From Acanthaster planci (lineage: Eukaryota > Echinodermata > Asteroidea > Valvatida > Acanthasteridae): a stretch of 64,000 nt of DNA. Location: NCBI RefSeq assembly GCF_001949145.1, contig NW_019091504.1, positions 44,981 through 108,980 of the forward strand. The letters are read 5' to 3'. Below, piece by piece: positions 1 through 13,000 of this stretch. The notes under the pieces were generated by a model. It was given only the letters and a program-made list of their open reading frames with translations, ran no database searches and was not told where the DNA came from. How positions within the stretch are numbered: the first letter of the stretch is position 1; every line of letters begins with the position of its first letter. A program made the position numbers and the translations under genes.

Positions 1-114
1 TCACAAAGAGAAGCTACAAAAGTTTCCAATTACTGGCATGTATTCTTACCTCAACCTTGGTCCCTGCTTGGCTGTGTTTGCTATTTATTAAGCAGGAATC
101 TTTTCTCTTTGCAG

Positions 115-3100
115 GGAGCCTGAGTTTGTATTTTACGATGGATTGAAATTCACCATGTATGCCTACAAGTAAGTCATCCACTGTCTTCTCCTGTCCTTGT
201 CGATTAGCAAGTACTTAGCAGCTTACATTTAGAAACACCCATTTTTCTACTCTGGAAGATTACCCGTCCACACCATCTGATAATTCCAAGCAGTTCTGTG
301 AGGAAACTGTTCATTGTTCTTGCACAACTATGTTAAATAAAATGGAGCTCCACTGTTTGATGTTGATTGATTTGCTTTTCCACCATATACACCTGCAGAT
401 ACAGACACAGGTTGAACACAGTCTGTGTCTGTTGACAGACGGCAAATTAGGAATCAGGCAAAAAAAGTTTAGAAACCTTTATTTCCATTGTGGTCCCAAA
501 GAGCATCCCGGAAAAATAGGGAAGATTTAAGATACTCCCTTCTGTGTCAAGTTCAGCCTGATGTCTTCATAAATTTTTCCCCGAGCAGAGTTGAATACCC
601 TCTTGTTTCTCTGCTTAATAGTGCTTAGAAATGCCAACATCGCACAGATAAAGTCCAGACACTTAACCCAGATAATTGACAGTCTTAAATTCTGATTAGA
701 TTTATTGTCTCTTTCAATCTTTCTGTCTCAGTGAAGTTTCTGCCCAGTCAGACTGGAAGCAGGTTTTTATTTTCTATTAGTTTCACTTTCCATGCAGTAA
801 AAGTTGACATTATATCTCACTTTCTGGTGTTCGTTTATTTAGTGTGAAACCAGCTGTATTCGACTTGTTCCTGGCAGCAGGAATTGCTGGCTATCTGGGA
901 CTTGTCTACCTAGCTGTCATGGTAAGTTTCTCATATGTTTCGTCAAGTTCATAAATGTATTGCATGGCTTAACTGGCCATGCCAGATTCTTGTATCCAGA
1001 GCTAAGGTCTTGGTCCTATCTAGTTGCATTTATATGTTGGCAAATGCTGGGAATCGACCTAATTCTAGTGAGGTTGTACAGTTGACTCTCATTTTTACGA
1101 AATCCACGGGACCCAGTGGAAATGTTGTGTCCAAAATTCATTGTAGGTGGAACACAGTGCAATGGCTTTGGTGCATTGAAGGAATAGATCCTATTGTGTA
1201 TAATGCCACGTACAGCGTACATTTACATGTACTGTCCATGTACACACATGCATAATATGATTGATGTCATAAAGATCTCTCAATTATGATTAATCAAATA
1301 TATTTGGGTATGTCTGGAACAAACTTCACTGAAAACATTTTTTATGTACATGTTAGATAAAAAGCAAATATATGTACGGCCTAAAAGCACCAAGCCAGGG
1401 ATTTTTTAAGACTTTCGATCACCATGGTTGAGAACGAAACTAACTTAATGGAATGCACATGTTGGCCAGTGTGCACCTGCAAGAAAGTGAAGACTCATCA
1501 ACTGGCAGATGACGTGAGTCCCCGTCCATGTTTTTAGTCTGTCCAACACAAATTGTGTCGTGGAGAGACATTTTTTGATGTTCGACACCAGCTGCTTGAC
1601 AATGATTGATCGATAGTCTGACTTCACTCGCCCACCGCAGTGCGGCCACCTGCCCGCTAGAAGGTCGCTGAAGAATGATGACATGAGGGAATCTTGTGAT
1701 TGGATAGTTACATATATCTTGCGAAATGTACGTCATGTCAGCACACAATCTCATTGGCAGCTGTGCTAGTTCTTTTAGCAGCAATATGAATAAATCAGTG
1801 TTGGGCGATTAGTCGGGCTCTTGAGAAGCGAGAATAGTTAAGCGAACATAGTTTGGGTGTATTGTTATCGGAATTGGGAAGGGATTTTTTATTCTGGCGT
1901 TGCTATGACCAGTGTGAAAAAAATCATTAATTTTTTGAATCGTGTACTACGTTAGTCATGATGACAGGAAACAGGTGAACAGTGTCCGTATATCGCATTG
2001 TAAGTGTGCGTGATGCATCTAGAGGGGCGGGTGATAAACATCATATGCTGCGGCAAGAAATTTTGTGGAAACACGCTCACTTCAAGTACGAGCTGTGCAA
2101 CATCAAATTAAATTCATGAACACAGAAAATACAAACATAGACATGAGATCAATTTCTGTGAATGAACTTGGAAAAGTTTTGTAACGGCAGTGTTTTTCAA
2201 CTTGCAACTGTAGAGCTGCATTCGTATAGGATGTGGTGCAACGTACGATGCTAGTTTGGCTGGGATACTTAAACTGGTTCCATCATGCCTTCTTAGGCAA
2301 TGGTTTGGCACCATGGGAACCAGTGCAGCATTGAATCAATTGCATTGCGTACATGTTTTCACCACCGCAATTTGTTAACGCTCGTTATAAATGGGTCATC
2401 AACAATGGTTTTTCAGGTAACAGTCACAAAAACCTTTCATTGTAACAGGAATTTCGTACAATGTAATTTCGCTGTAGCAGATTTTCTCCCCATAGATATG
2501 TGTTTGTTATAACCAGAATTTTGTTATACCCAATTTCGTAATATTACTAACGTGAGTCGACTGTACCAGTTTTTATACCAGTCCTCCGTTTTCCTCACTT
2601 GCTGTCATTAGCAGACTCAATAGCACCCTCTAGAGTTCATCTGTGGAGTCCACTGAGCACTTTATTATATTCTGCTCTGCGACCAGAAACAGTATCTAGA
2701 CAGGCCAGTTTAACACTGCCTTTGTTCTGTCTGTCATTCAGCACTTCTCAACGTTCATGGCCTTTGTCAAGCGGTTCTCAGTCCCATCCACAAAGCACAA
2801 GGAATCGTGAAGGCAGTCAGACACAGGAAAGATACCATCATTGCAAGTTGTACAGCAACAAACTGCCTGTTTATCAGTGGTATTGTCCTGTTTAAGGACG
2901 GGTTTTTATACGAGTGAGCGTCATTTTCATAAGTTAATGTTTTTGTATGTGTTGTGTAGAAATTTCAGAAAGGGCTAAAGACGGAGAGGGGGCGGGTCTG
3001 AAAAGTTAGGGGAGGCATCCTAAAAGTACATTACGTGTACCTATGTGAGAGCGGGATTGTTCTTAAGATTTTGGATGCTGAGGACAATTCTAGTCAATTC

Positions 3101-4599
3101 AGACTGACACCCAAGGCCTGGTTGCCTTACCCATAAAGGTTTTCAGTATGGAGTCAAGGGATTTGACAAATATGTCCATGCTGTAACTTCCTGTAGTCAT
3201 GTGTCTCACAGTGTGCTCTGGAGGTGCACTTTTATGTTGTTTTTCTGTCATTTAATATCTCACCAGCCTACTAATCCAGTACTTACCAAATACTGTTGAC
3301 AGTCATGACCTTTGATTGGTTGACAGGCAGAAGCCCTTGGCCAGTAAGCTTTCAGTTTTTCCATCTTGACAGATTTCTCACAAAGACTTATCTTCACACA
3401 GTGTATATGTATGTTTGTCCTTCACCCTTTAGCAGTGCACTTAGTAGAGAGTGCCGTAAAAATGCCTGATTTAGTCTTTACATTACTTTTTAGAAGAAGA
3501 AGAGCCCAAACTCCAGCATTCATTACTTTCACAACAAGGGTAATTTTGAGTTAATATTTTGTGGTAATGATCTATCAATTTTATCCTGTTGTGACTTCAA
3601 ATCAAAGAGATGATGTGCAATTACTTTGAATTTATTTTACTGGATGCTAACATAAAATTAGCCATGAAATGTTGGAAATTATCGGAACGTGGAAATTTGT
3701 TGATTGACATGTTTGCTGAACAGGTGGTGCTACTACTGATTTTTTTTATTTTAATCCTTAGCTTTACTTTGTTTGGCCAGCAGGGGGTGCCATTGGTATT
3801 GTAGCATGCCCCATGGTAATGAACTGTACTGGTTCCCAGCCCACCATTTGAATGATTAATATCTAGAAAACAGGAACGACAACTTCAGCTGAGACTATGC
3901 ATATGCACAACTATTCTAGCTTCATCTGCTCTTATTTGAGATTAATTTAATAGAATGATTACACATCGAAAATGACCAACTTGCTGCTTCCCCAGAATGT
4001 GTCCCCTGATACATCAGGCAGAAATTATAGTGTTGAATGTTCTCATCACTGCTCAAAAGAATGTAGAAACTAAGTTTTATTTGAGGAGAATTGGAATGAG
4101 GGAGTTTGTGTCAGATCATGACCTTTGTTTTTCATATCTTAATTATCGAAATGCATTTGACAGGAGCCAGAACATGCTCACTGAAATTTTGTATTCTCGG
4201 TCTTCAAAAAACAAAAACCATTCGTATTTTGCCGTACTCTTGTACCAGTTTCGTTTTCATACCCCAGGTAGTGTTTTTTGGTTCAGCAGACTGTTGACAG
4301 AATGTGGAATGTTTGGGCGGGCATGATTGTGTCTTAGTTTAAATTGTTTAATACTGCCAACGTCATCAGTGTCAGAATACCATCCTTATCAAATTGTCAG
4401 CAGAGCCTCCATGAACTTTTTCCTTATGCAATAATTTGTGATAATTGCTGTAAAGACTCCTGACAAGAGCAAAGAGAAGAAGGTGGTTGAATGGTTACGC
4501 GTGCTGACCGCAAAACCGAATGAAGACATGCAGATAATTATGGTCCTACATTATCTGTTTGCAGTCATGAATAAAATGTCTGAATATTATCGGAAATGA
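115..4599 (+). CDS. 3' part of an unrecognised membrane-protein gene (partial)
   Basis: Two exons are clear and a third is likely. Exon 115-168 follows a pyrimidine-rich tract ending in gcag and ends at gtaagt. Only one frame is open; it encodes EPEFVFYDGLKFTMYAY. Exon 843-921 follows tttatttag, joins in phase as NVKPAVFDLFLAAGIAGYLG and continues to LVYLAVM before gtaagt. The second exon reads as a transmembrane helix. A phase-compatible terminal exon may be 4456-4599, encoding a lysine-rich start (TPDKSKEKKVVEWLRVLTAK), a hydrophobic middle and a C-terminus MSEYYRK before TGA; its acceptor (ctgtaaag) is weak. The gene begins upstream of the window. I do not recognise the family. The first two exons are fairly sure; linking the third is inference from phase and from its coding character. 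Confidence 0.5.
922..4455. other. Intron or intergenic stretch with no recognised gene
   Basis: AT-rich sequence with many stop codons. The open frames near 935-1255, 1440-1784 (minus), 2599-2895 and 3997-4326 lack splice signals, recognisable domains and coding character. If 4456-4599 is the last exon of the first gene, this whole stretch is its intron. Confidence 0.4.
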
Positions 4600-4893
4600 A
4601 TTTGTCAGGTTGAGCAGCAGTTTGACCGTTATTCTTGATTTGGGAGTTACTGGGAAATGTTATACTCTGAAGCAATATTTTGCCAACTGCCAAAGTGTGA
4701 AGGCAACCCGTTACAAGAAAAGGACTTGGACCTCAAGGTTACTTACCAAAACAATCAACGCGTAGAACAGGACCCAAGTTTCTGTTTCAGATAATGATCG
4801 TCTAAACCTAGGAAACAAGAGGTCTTCAAAAATACAATAACCTTAGAATGGGCACTGAAGGTCAAACTTAATCATTTAAAGTTCACATATAGT

Positions 4894-5106
4894 ACTAAAC
4901 AAAATTAAGGAACACTTTTTTCTTGTAATTTTTTCCAAGCAGTGAGTGGGGTCTAGTTCTTTCATTTTTTGTTTGTCTAGATGGTGTTCTCATTGGAATA
5001 AAAATTTTTTTTAAATGTTTCAAAACATCAAATACCCATTTTGAGCAGTAAAATGTCTCATAAAAAATATACACAAAATAAAAAGTGGTCCTTAATGTTT
5101 TTGAGT
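4894..5106. mobile_element. MITE with about 27-bp terminal inverted repeats, possibly mariner-type
   Basis: The left end starts ACTAAACAAAATTAAGGAAC. The right end read on the minus strand starts ACTCAAAAACATTAAGGACC. The arms match over about 27 bp with a few differences, and both continue into the run acttttt. The element is 213 bp and has no coding capacity. The terminal motif resembles mariner-like ends, but a clean TA target duplication is not evident, so the superfamily is a guess. Confidence 0.55.
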
Positions 5107-6702
5107 TGTGTATATTTAGGTATTAGGCAAAACTTTAAAAATCTGATCGTTACTAATGGTCCAGTTTGTAAGACGGCAGCGTAAAAGGTAAACGGGATTC
5201 AAGAGCTTATGATGCAAACGGCCAGTTACTGTTATGCATTTCGACTTGGAAAATGATTGTGGAATGAACTTTTCTGACCCATCTGCGACCGTGAACGAAA
5301 ATTTGGCGGTCGGCCTTGGGTGGCAACCTTCACCGCTTTTCTGATCTTAAATCGCTGAAATTTAATGCAGTGAGAAGGAGCTCGGCATTGGAAATAGCTG
5401 ACATTCATGGCTTGCGGAAAGGACAAAATTATTTCCAAGGGAATTCACACATTCAAGTTGTCCTTCAAGTAAAAAGTACTCGATTACATCTACGACTTAG
5501 ATATAAAAATATAAACCTCGTCAGAGGGGCACTGGTGCAAACACAGGTTCACAGACTCGGGCATGAATTGATTATTCTTCATATTTAGTTTCGCCATCAT
5601 GAACATTTTTTTCTGATAAGAAAATGCGATAAGACCAGATTTCACTTCATGTATTTCACTTTGTCAACCTAATTCCCCCCTCCAAATTCTACCCCACCCC
5701 GCTTCGTGTTTTGGGTTTACACAAAGGACAAATCATTTGGTATCATTGAATCTACGTCTTATTATTAAAGGAATCAGTATAGGTCTATTCATTATATCCA
5801 TTGAGTGAAGGCTAAGCTGTCAGTTGGACTAGTGGGTGGATGAACATGGAATATCCCTTGCCTAATCCTACAATTTGAATGAATTCAACCTGCGCAAAAT
5901 GATATTCACTGTAGTACGGAATGGAAATCAAGAGCGCGTTAGGCCTAGAAAAAAATAGCAAAGAGAAGACACTGAATTTGGGCAGTAAGATCATGAGTTA
6001 AGTACATGTATCTTTGCCTCGTTTGCCGCGGTATTTTTGTCTCATCTGTCAAAAGGGTTGCCTTGGGTCCTTGGTTGATGTGCCTTGGAAAAACACTTTT
6101 AATTACATCCTTACCTTTTTGGATGGGAGGAGCATGCTAGCCCGGTACAGGGGCGGATGGATGTCGTCTTACTCTTTGAAACCGTGACACAATGTTTCTG
6201 GGATGTTCTGAAGAAAAACGGGATATTCTCGTACTTTTCCCCTAAGTGTTCAGTCAGTCTTTCTGATCTAGTCCTATCTTCGTCGACTCTTCCATCCTTC
6301 TTTTTAGTACCCTCTTCCCGTCACATCGCCACGCCCCACCCAATATTCACTAAGCGACTCCCAGCAATACAGACATACCCTCGATATCCTATGCAAATTT
6401 ACATGGATATTCCCTTACATGCACAGCAGGCGAGGCCGTGCCCTGCCGTCTACTAGTCGGTTTCCTCCATAAGCCTTCCACGCCCGTCTTCCAGGCTAAT
6501 GCGACACCTGTCGTCCCCTCGTCCTCACGACGAGGATCCTTGAATTAATAACAAGATCGTCGCTAACCGGGGTTTGTGCTTGACCATGGTTGACCCGGGG
6601 CTAACCCTCCCCGTCAGAACCCAGGCTCCCAACAGCGAGCAGTACCGAGCCAGCAAGGCGAGACACACGGCCAGCCATCTGACAGGTGGCATCTTACTCG
6701 AC

Positions 6703-6712
6703 CTATAAAAAG
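6703..6712 (+). promoter_or_regulatory. TATA box of the CCBE1 homologue
   Basis: ctataaaaag lies about 340 bases before the start codon at 7046. A start site about 30 bp downstream, near 6735, would leave an intron-free 5' UTR of roughly 310 nt. It is the only strong TATA motif seen directly ahead of the signal-peptide exon. Confidence 0.6.
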
Positions 6713-7045
6713 CCCCGTACGTGTTGCAACTGCTCGTTACTGGAGCTGCTCAACTCTTGCACGTGTTCTTGTAAGACCACAGGACCATCACCGCATTCGT
6801 GTTAAGACTATTTCACTCGCAACGCCGGTTATATTTGCACGAGCAGTTGGGTCTTAACAGTAAGCACGTGGCCTGAACTTCCTTCCGGAGATTGGTGAGC
6901 ATAAGTTTGATCGTGCACACGTAGTGTTCAGTCACTTGTAACGCTGCTGGACATGTTCTGGGTTGGCTAAGCAAACGAAGAAAATTTGAGTTATCGAGCC
7001 TGTCGGTTTTTGAGGAAATTTTCCATTCCTCTTATCTCTCCCTAA

Positions 7046-10000
7046 ATGTCATTGGCTTCGACGAGGACCAAGATGACTGCTCTTCACGTCTTGAGTGTCT
7101 TCAAGCAAAACTTGATGTTCTTGCAGTTCTTGCCTATCTGGGTTTGTTTCTTAACAGTCGGGATCGTCACAGGACTGAATACACGTATTTCGGTAGATGG
7201 GTAAGTTTTGTAGTGAATTGAATTTGAAGTGAGTGAAAAATTCAAAGTACTGCTTCGATTAGATACCCTCCAAATTTTGACAAAGTAACTCAAATTTGCA
7301 GTTTACGCTACATTTTAAAGCCTTATTTTATGCCGTAAGTATATGTTTCCTAGACTTAAAATCGATTTAAAAGCAAAGGAATCGAGTGCACGTGACACTG
7401 GTCTGTTAATGGTGGATGGTAGGGCTACCCTTATTTTGTAATGGGTCCCACATGATTTAAAACAAATGAGATCCATTCGTACATGTCAGTTCACAAGGTA
7501 AGTGCGTCTGGCTGGGCGTAGACACTCACTTCAAAAGGGTTGCCTTAGGTCAGTGGAAGTATTCAAATAACAACAGTGGGCCCCATCCATTTTTCTTGAG
7601 TTGCATGCATGCAACTCAAATAATGTAGGCCAGCATACTGCCATTTTGACTGCCGTCTATTCTGGGCAGTTATATGCTGAACTTTGCATAAGCCAACTAA
7701 ACGCCAGAATGAGATCTGAGGGAGTTGTGTCGTGTAGCCTTCAGAAGTCAGGCTGCAGCGTGCGCCAGTCGTAATTGGAAGTTTTAACAGCTGTGAAGTA
7801 CATCGAGGAATATAATACACACACTGTGTCAGTTGTAAATCCTAGGTAACCGGGGAGAGCCAAAAGTCATCAATCTATGTATTGACTACCAGTTCTTAAC
7901 AAACTGCTGTCAACTTTGGAATTAATAAGACACCAGTGATATTTGTATTCCGCGCGTGTACAAAAAGTTCAAGTATGACAGAATTCATTTCACGTTTATA
8001 GCTGCGCCGTGATTGGCACAGCCCAACCCAGTTTCCTGTTCGCGCCTTGGTCTTTGCATATGCGAAAGTTGTCAGAGAAAGGAGGTTGAACGAGCAAACC
8101 TTGAACAGGCAAATCCATTTATAGCCAATTTAGAGGCTCCGAGTCCATGTTTATAAACGTCTTGCCTTGTGGAAGGTATGCTTGTTAATCTTGATGTAGA
8201 TATGAATTACCCATCTCCCAAGGGAGCTAGCTACCAGTAACCTATTCAGCTTTGTAAGCCTTCGAGCTAGGATAAAATATAAACTGATCTGAGCCTGCAG
8301 CTGCATATAAAGTTTTTTTGGAAGGGGGTAAAAGTTAAGGGGGTTCGCTGTGTCTAATAAGAGATACATAGGAAACCCCGCCAATTTGTCACTTCGTGAG
8401 CATTTAAGCTTGGTTTTTTTGTACCCGATCCAACTACCCCGCTACCGTTAATTAATAAAGGAGGCTTTTATAGGTCCATGCAAGCATTCGGACTGTGAAA
8501 GTAATGTAGGCCTATTATTGTATTAGGCCTATGACATTGGTTCCCCTGCTAATAAGGAGGCTGAAGTCGTTAACATGTTGAAGTGAACTTTTTCTTAATT
8601 TAAAACAAAACAAACACCAAGCTCAAATTTGGGCAGTAAATTAAATAACTTTTTCAAAATTGATGCTTTCAAACAGGTGAAAGACGGCAAAAATTACCCT
8701 GTAGGATTCGAACCACAGACATCCCTTACTCTCCCTATACGCACTAACACCACGCAGTTGAGCTCGACTGTTTTCTAGTTTCTTCCGTCTTTTGCCCACG
8801 AACCCACATAATCAGGGGCGGATCCAGGATTTTTCCAAGGGGGGGAGGCGTGATCCCGGATTTTCCAATGGGGGCGTGAACGAAAGCAGCAATGTTAAAA
8901 TACCTGCGAGCGTGTAGCCTGAAGCCCTTTACGGCATGGGGTCTGGGATATTTTGGATTCTTCCGTCTTTTGCCCACGAACCCACATTATCAGGGGAGAT
9001 CCAGGATTTTTCCCAAAGGGGAGGGGGGTGTGATCCCGGATTTTCCAATAGGGGGCGCCTGCGAGCGTGCAGCCTGAAGCCCTTTACGGCATGGGGTCTG
9101 GGGTATTTTGGATTCTCTGTGGTGCAATCATTTCAGGCAGTATGACCTCTATTTATTCGTCTCCCTCCCTGTTTTTCTTTCTTTTTAAAAGTTATGTTTT
9201 GATTTTTTTGGTGAAGAGGGGGCGGGGGTCGTGCGGCCCCTGATTAGGATGCTGAAAAGCCGTTTCTTACTCCAAAGGTCGTTTATAATGTATTACCGGT
9301 AAGCTTTGTACTGTGGCATTTTGCCACTTTTATGAACAGTGGTGGGTCGTCGCATCGGCGCTTATTTCAATAGTCGCATGAGAATGGAGAAACCAAATTA
9401 CTCGCCCTTCATTCTGGCGGTTAAGTTGGTGTTTTTTGGACGTGACCTCAATTAACCTCGTGAAATTGTGATCACTGACAAGTCTAAGGCTATTTGTTTT
9501 CAAGGTGCCCCCCCGGCTTAAAAATACAAACTTGTGACCAATGAACTTACGAACTTTCGGTGTTCCGGTTCAAGTATTCATGTAGGCGTTTACTTAAACA
9601 AAATACAGCATCTATTCATAATCTATTTCATTATTCACGGTTTAAGGCATTACCTGAGTGGCAGTTGTTATTATTAGTATTATTTATTCGGGAATTTATC
9701 AGATGTACACAATACAAAGACGGGACATGTAGGCCTATATACCTAAATAAGAGCAAGGACTATAGAATGTAAGCCATCAGCAAATGTCAAGAAAAGAAAA
9801 AGTTAACTGTGACCTAGAGGCCTTCCTTTCCAATCCTGTTGACTTTACAAAAAATAATACAGAAATATAGATCAGCAATTAAAACATCTATATATGAAAG
9901 GACCATACAATAAATAAAAATAATAAAAATTTATAAAGTTAATTAATTAATTGCGATAAGTAATAGCAACATTCACTTATACATTGCTACATGCTGCTAA

Positions 10001-13000
10001 TTTATAGTCATCAGAAAACAGACGCGACCTGAAAGAATTCATCCATTTAGGTAGGGGTTGAGTGACAACGTCACCTTTCAAAGATTCAAGGAGTTCATTC
10101 AGAAATGAAAAAAAAAACGGTTTACTGATCTCATGGGTTTGTGTATATTGACATGTCTTGGGTTGGACAAGATGTTTAATAGCTCAAAGAGAAATAGTGA
10201 GTGATCGTTAAGCACCTGTCAGTGCTTACGTGCTCGCTGACTCGTCACATATTGTTTGTTGCTTTGGCCTTTGACAAGGATGAGATGAAGAAGTTGCTAA
10301 ACGTCACAGGAACTGCACTTTATACAAACACGACCAAGGTTAATGCTGATGTTCACAGCAGAATATGTCAGGCAGAAACAGTGGCTGTACCCAGAGAGCC
10401 CTCTGTGTGTCGTGTGTATCACTGCATTCAGGTCTAAACAATTACTACAGGCCACGATATTTTGATACTATATAATGATCCATGATATGTACTGCGGTCA
10501 TGTGACACGGTCCCATCAGATGCCACAGTCAGGGTTTTTTCCTAAACTATAGCTGATTACTATTTTGAATGCAGGATAACGACAAGACTAGAATCAGGAT
10601 GTCTAGAAAAGAAAGTAAAACTGTTCTCGTGTTTTGAATCCAGCTTCAGCTACCATTCTGCTTAAAATCATGACCTATATGACTTGATAAATATTGCTGA
10701 TCCCCAGCTCCCCAGTTCATATAGAAACACGAGTGCCTTCAGATTGTCCCGGAAATGAACCCAAGATAACCTTCACCCGGTTTTACTTACCGCCATCCAT
10801 GATTGCAGTCACTGCATTGTAGTTAAAAGGTTAGAAGTTTATCTGAAGTGGGTGTGTTGTTGAAAAAAAGTCTCCACTGGTGCTGGTGTAGGGATAGCCC
10901 CACACGTAGGGGGCTGCAGTGGCTCTCTTTTAAGAGACAGATTGTAAAAGAGAGCCACTACAGCCCTACGTGTGAGGCTAATGTAGGGATAGAAAGGTAC
11001 ATGTACCTGTACATTGAACATGTGCCTCTTTTCCTGCTGGGGAAGCAGTCGTGGTTAAAGCTTGATTAACGAAAGGTCATCTGCTCGATGAGAGCTTTGA
11101 ACAACACCACACACTACAATAAGGCTCCCTGTGGCATGACGCGAGGGCCTAAAAGGCAGGGCTTTCGGGGCGTGGTTTTCTGGAGAACGGAGGGGGTGTC
11201 GAATATGTTTGATCCCTTTATTCACCCCTGTAGCTCTTTCTTTTTCTTGTCTAAATACTGAATAGGAGAATCCACTTCGCGGTGGGGAGGGGTGTGGCGC
11301 CCCAACTCTGGCAACTATTTTTTTTCAGGTCATTCCTGTCATAAATAACGAAAAAAGCCCAAGAGTTTTATTTTCCACCTTCTGTCCAATGAATAATGTT
11401 TTAAACGTGTCTTGACTGATTTCAACAGTCGGTGACCGCGGTTTTCAAAGAGAAGCGGGAACTGTTATGACGAAAGCCTTTTAAGTCAAATATTTTTTAT
11501 TGATTAACTCATCAATTTTCCTTGATACGGTCTTCGTTTTCAGGTTGGAGTGCCCACCATCAAAGATGCTTATTTCTTCTTACGAGTGTCGTAAGTGGGA
11601 CGGTAGCGTCGGAAGATGCACCAAGTATGTTGAAACATTTGGATTATTAGCTGTAGGTTCCCACCAATAATCTGGCCCGTTTATTTCCGACATCAAGACT
11701 CATTGCTCGGCATCATGTTTTGCACTCTTTGCACAGGTGTTAATACTAATTACTGAAATGGTTAGTTACATTCAATAGCTAATTGGTCCTATACCCTATG
11801 CAAATGGTTGTCCCGTCACAAAACACATATTATTTAAGCCAAAAAGTTAATTAGAAACACACAAATGAGGTAAGACTGATACAGAGATGACACCGGATTC
11901 CAGAACATGTTAGGGCAACTTTTGTATATAGCTGTCACAGCCGAGAAAATATTTACCTAATAAAGGTAGATTACCAGGCAAAATCAAAATGCCAAACATC
12001 ATACATGTTGCTCCCGACTGGTTTCTAACTAATTAGGCTTAGTATGTGTGCATTTGATACGAGGCGCTGGTATAAGACTTACCATATGCATTAGGAGACC
12101 GGTAGTAAGAAAACTGGAAACAGGCTAAACGTACGGTTGCAGTCCCCTCGAGAGTACGAAGGGAGAGCTCCTTCGTCTTTTCCGTTTCCTCAGAATCTGC
12201 CCAATCAATCAATGTCTTTAAATCATTCATAGTGCTGGAGCCCCTTGTTATGTCGAAAAAAAAATAGTCCCGCTGTTTGGAAACAGTATCTCCCGAAACA
12301 CCTCGCTGTGGTTGCTTTATTAAAGTTGGCTATTGATGAGCTTTTTTATCTGTTTTTACCATCCTGAGTAGTTATTACACAGAGCACAGCTGCACAATGT
12401 CAATCTTGTCAGAACCCGCTGATATGAAATAACGCTCTTGTAAACCGATTACAATTATTGAACCCCCCCTTAAAACAAAACTATTTTAACGAGCAAAACT
12501 AAATCTGCTTCTGCCTCAACCTTTTAGGAAGACCTGTTGCACCGGGTACCAATTTGCAGATGGTCGCTGCGTTTCCATTGGTAAGTACAGAGACAGAATT
12601 AGTTTTGGAAAAATGGCGCGAAATCAAGAGTTCCCTGTAGCATTGAAATCTATTTGATTTGGCGCGATACATGTATTTTATTTCTGCTCATGGGACCCCT
12701 AACACCTTCTTTGACACAAAAAGATGCAAACGGTGCAGATATTCACAAGTTTTTTTATTGTTTTAAATTCTATTTTTGACAGCAGACAGGGCTGTGTGTG
12801 CAGATTCTCCTTGCGAACAGCAATGTGAAGATTATTTTGGACAAGCCCACTGCACATGTTACCCTGGATACGAGATGAATAAGGAAAAGTATCGAGTAAG
12901 GGAGCATCCATATTGCCAAGGTGAGGAAAGATTACCATCGTCGTCATTATCGATATTGTTCAAGATGAAGGCTGTCATTATAATTATGATGACTCTCGTC

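Larger units (their letters stand above)
7201..11543 (+). other. Intron 1 of the CCBE1 homologue
   Basis: A 4.3-kb intron with no supported exon. It contains a 24-bp perfect palindrome (7596), a tRNA-like SINE fragment on the minus strand (about 8690-8775), a tandem duplication (8776-9112), AT-rich low-complexity sequence near 9840-9950 and a strong hairpin (10896-10979). The small open frames inside it are fragments of these repeats. Confidence 0.7.

Noticed and set aside
1440-1784. 114-codon minus-strand open frame
   Set aside because: No family recognised, no splice signals, and overlapping frames on the same strand. Treated as chance.
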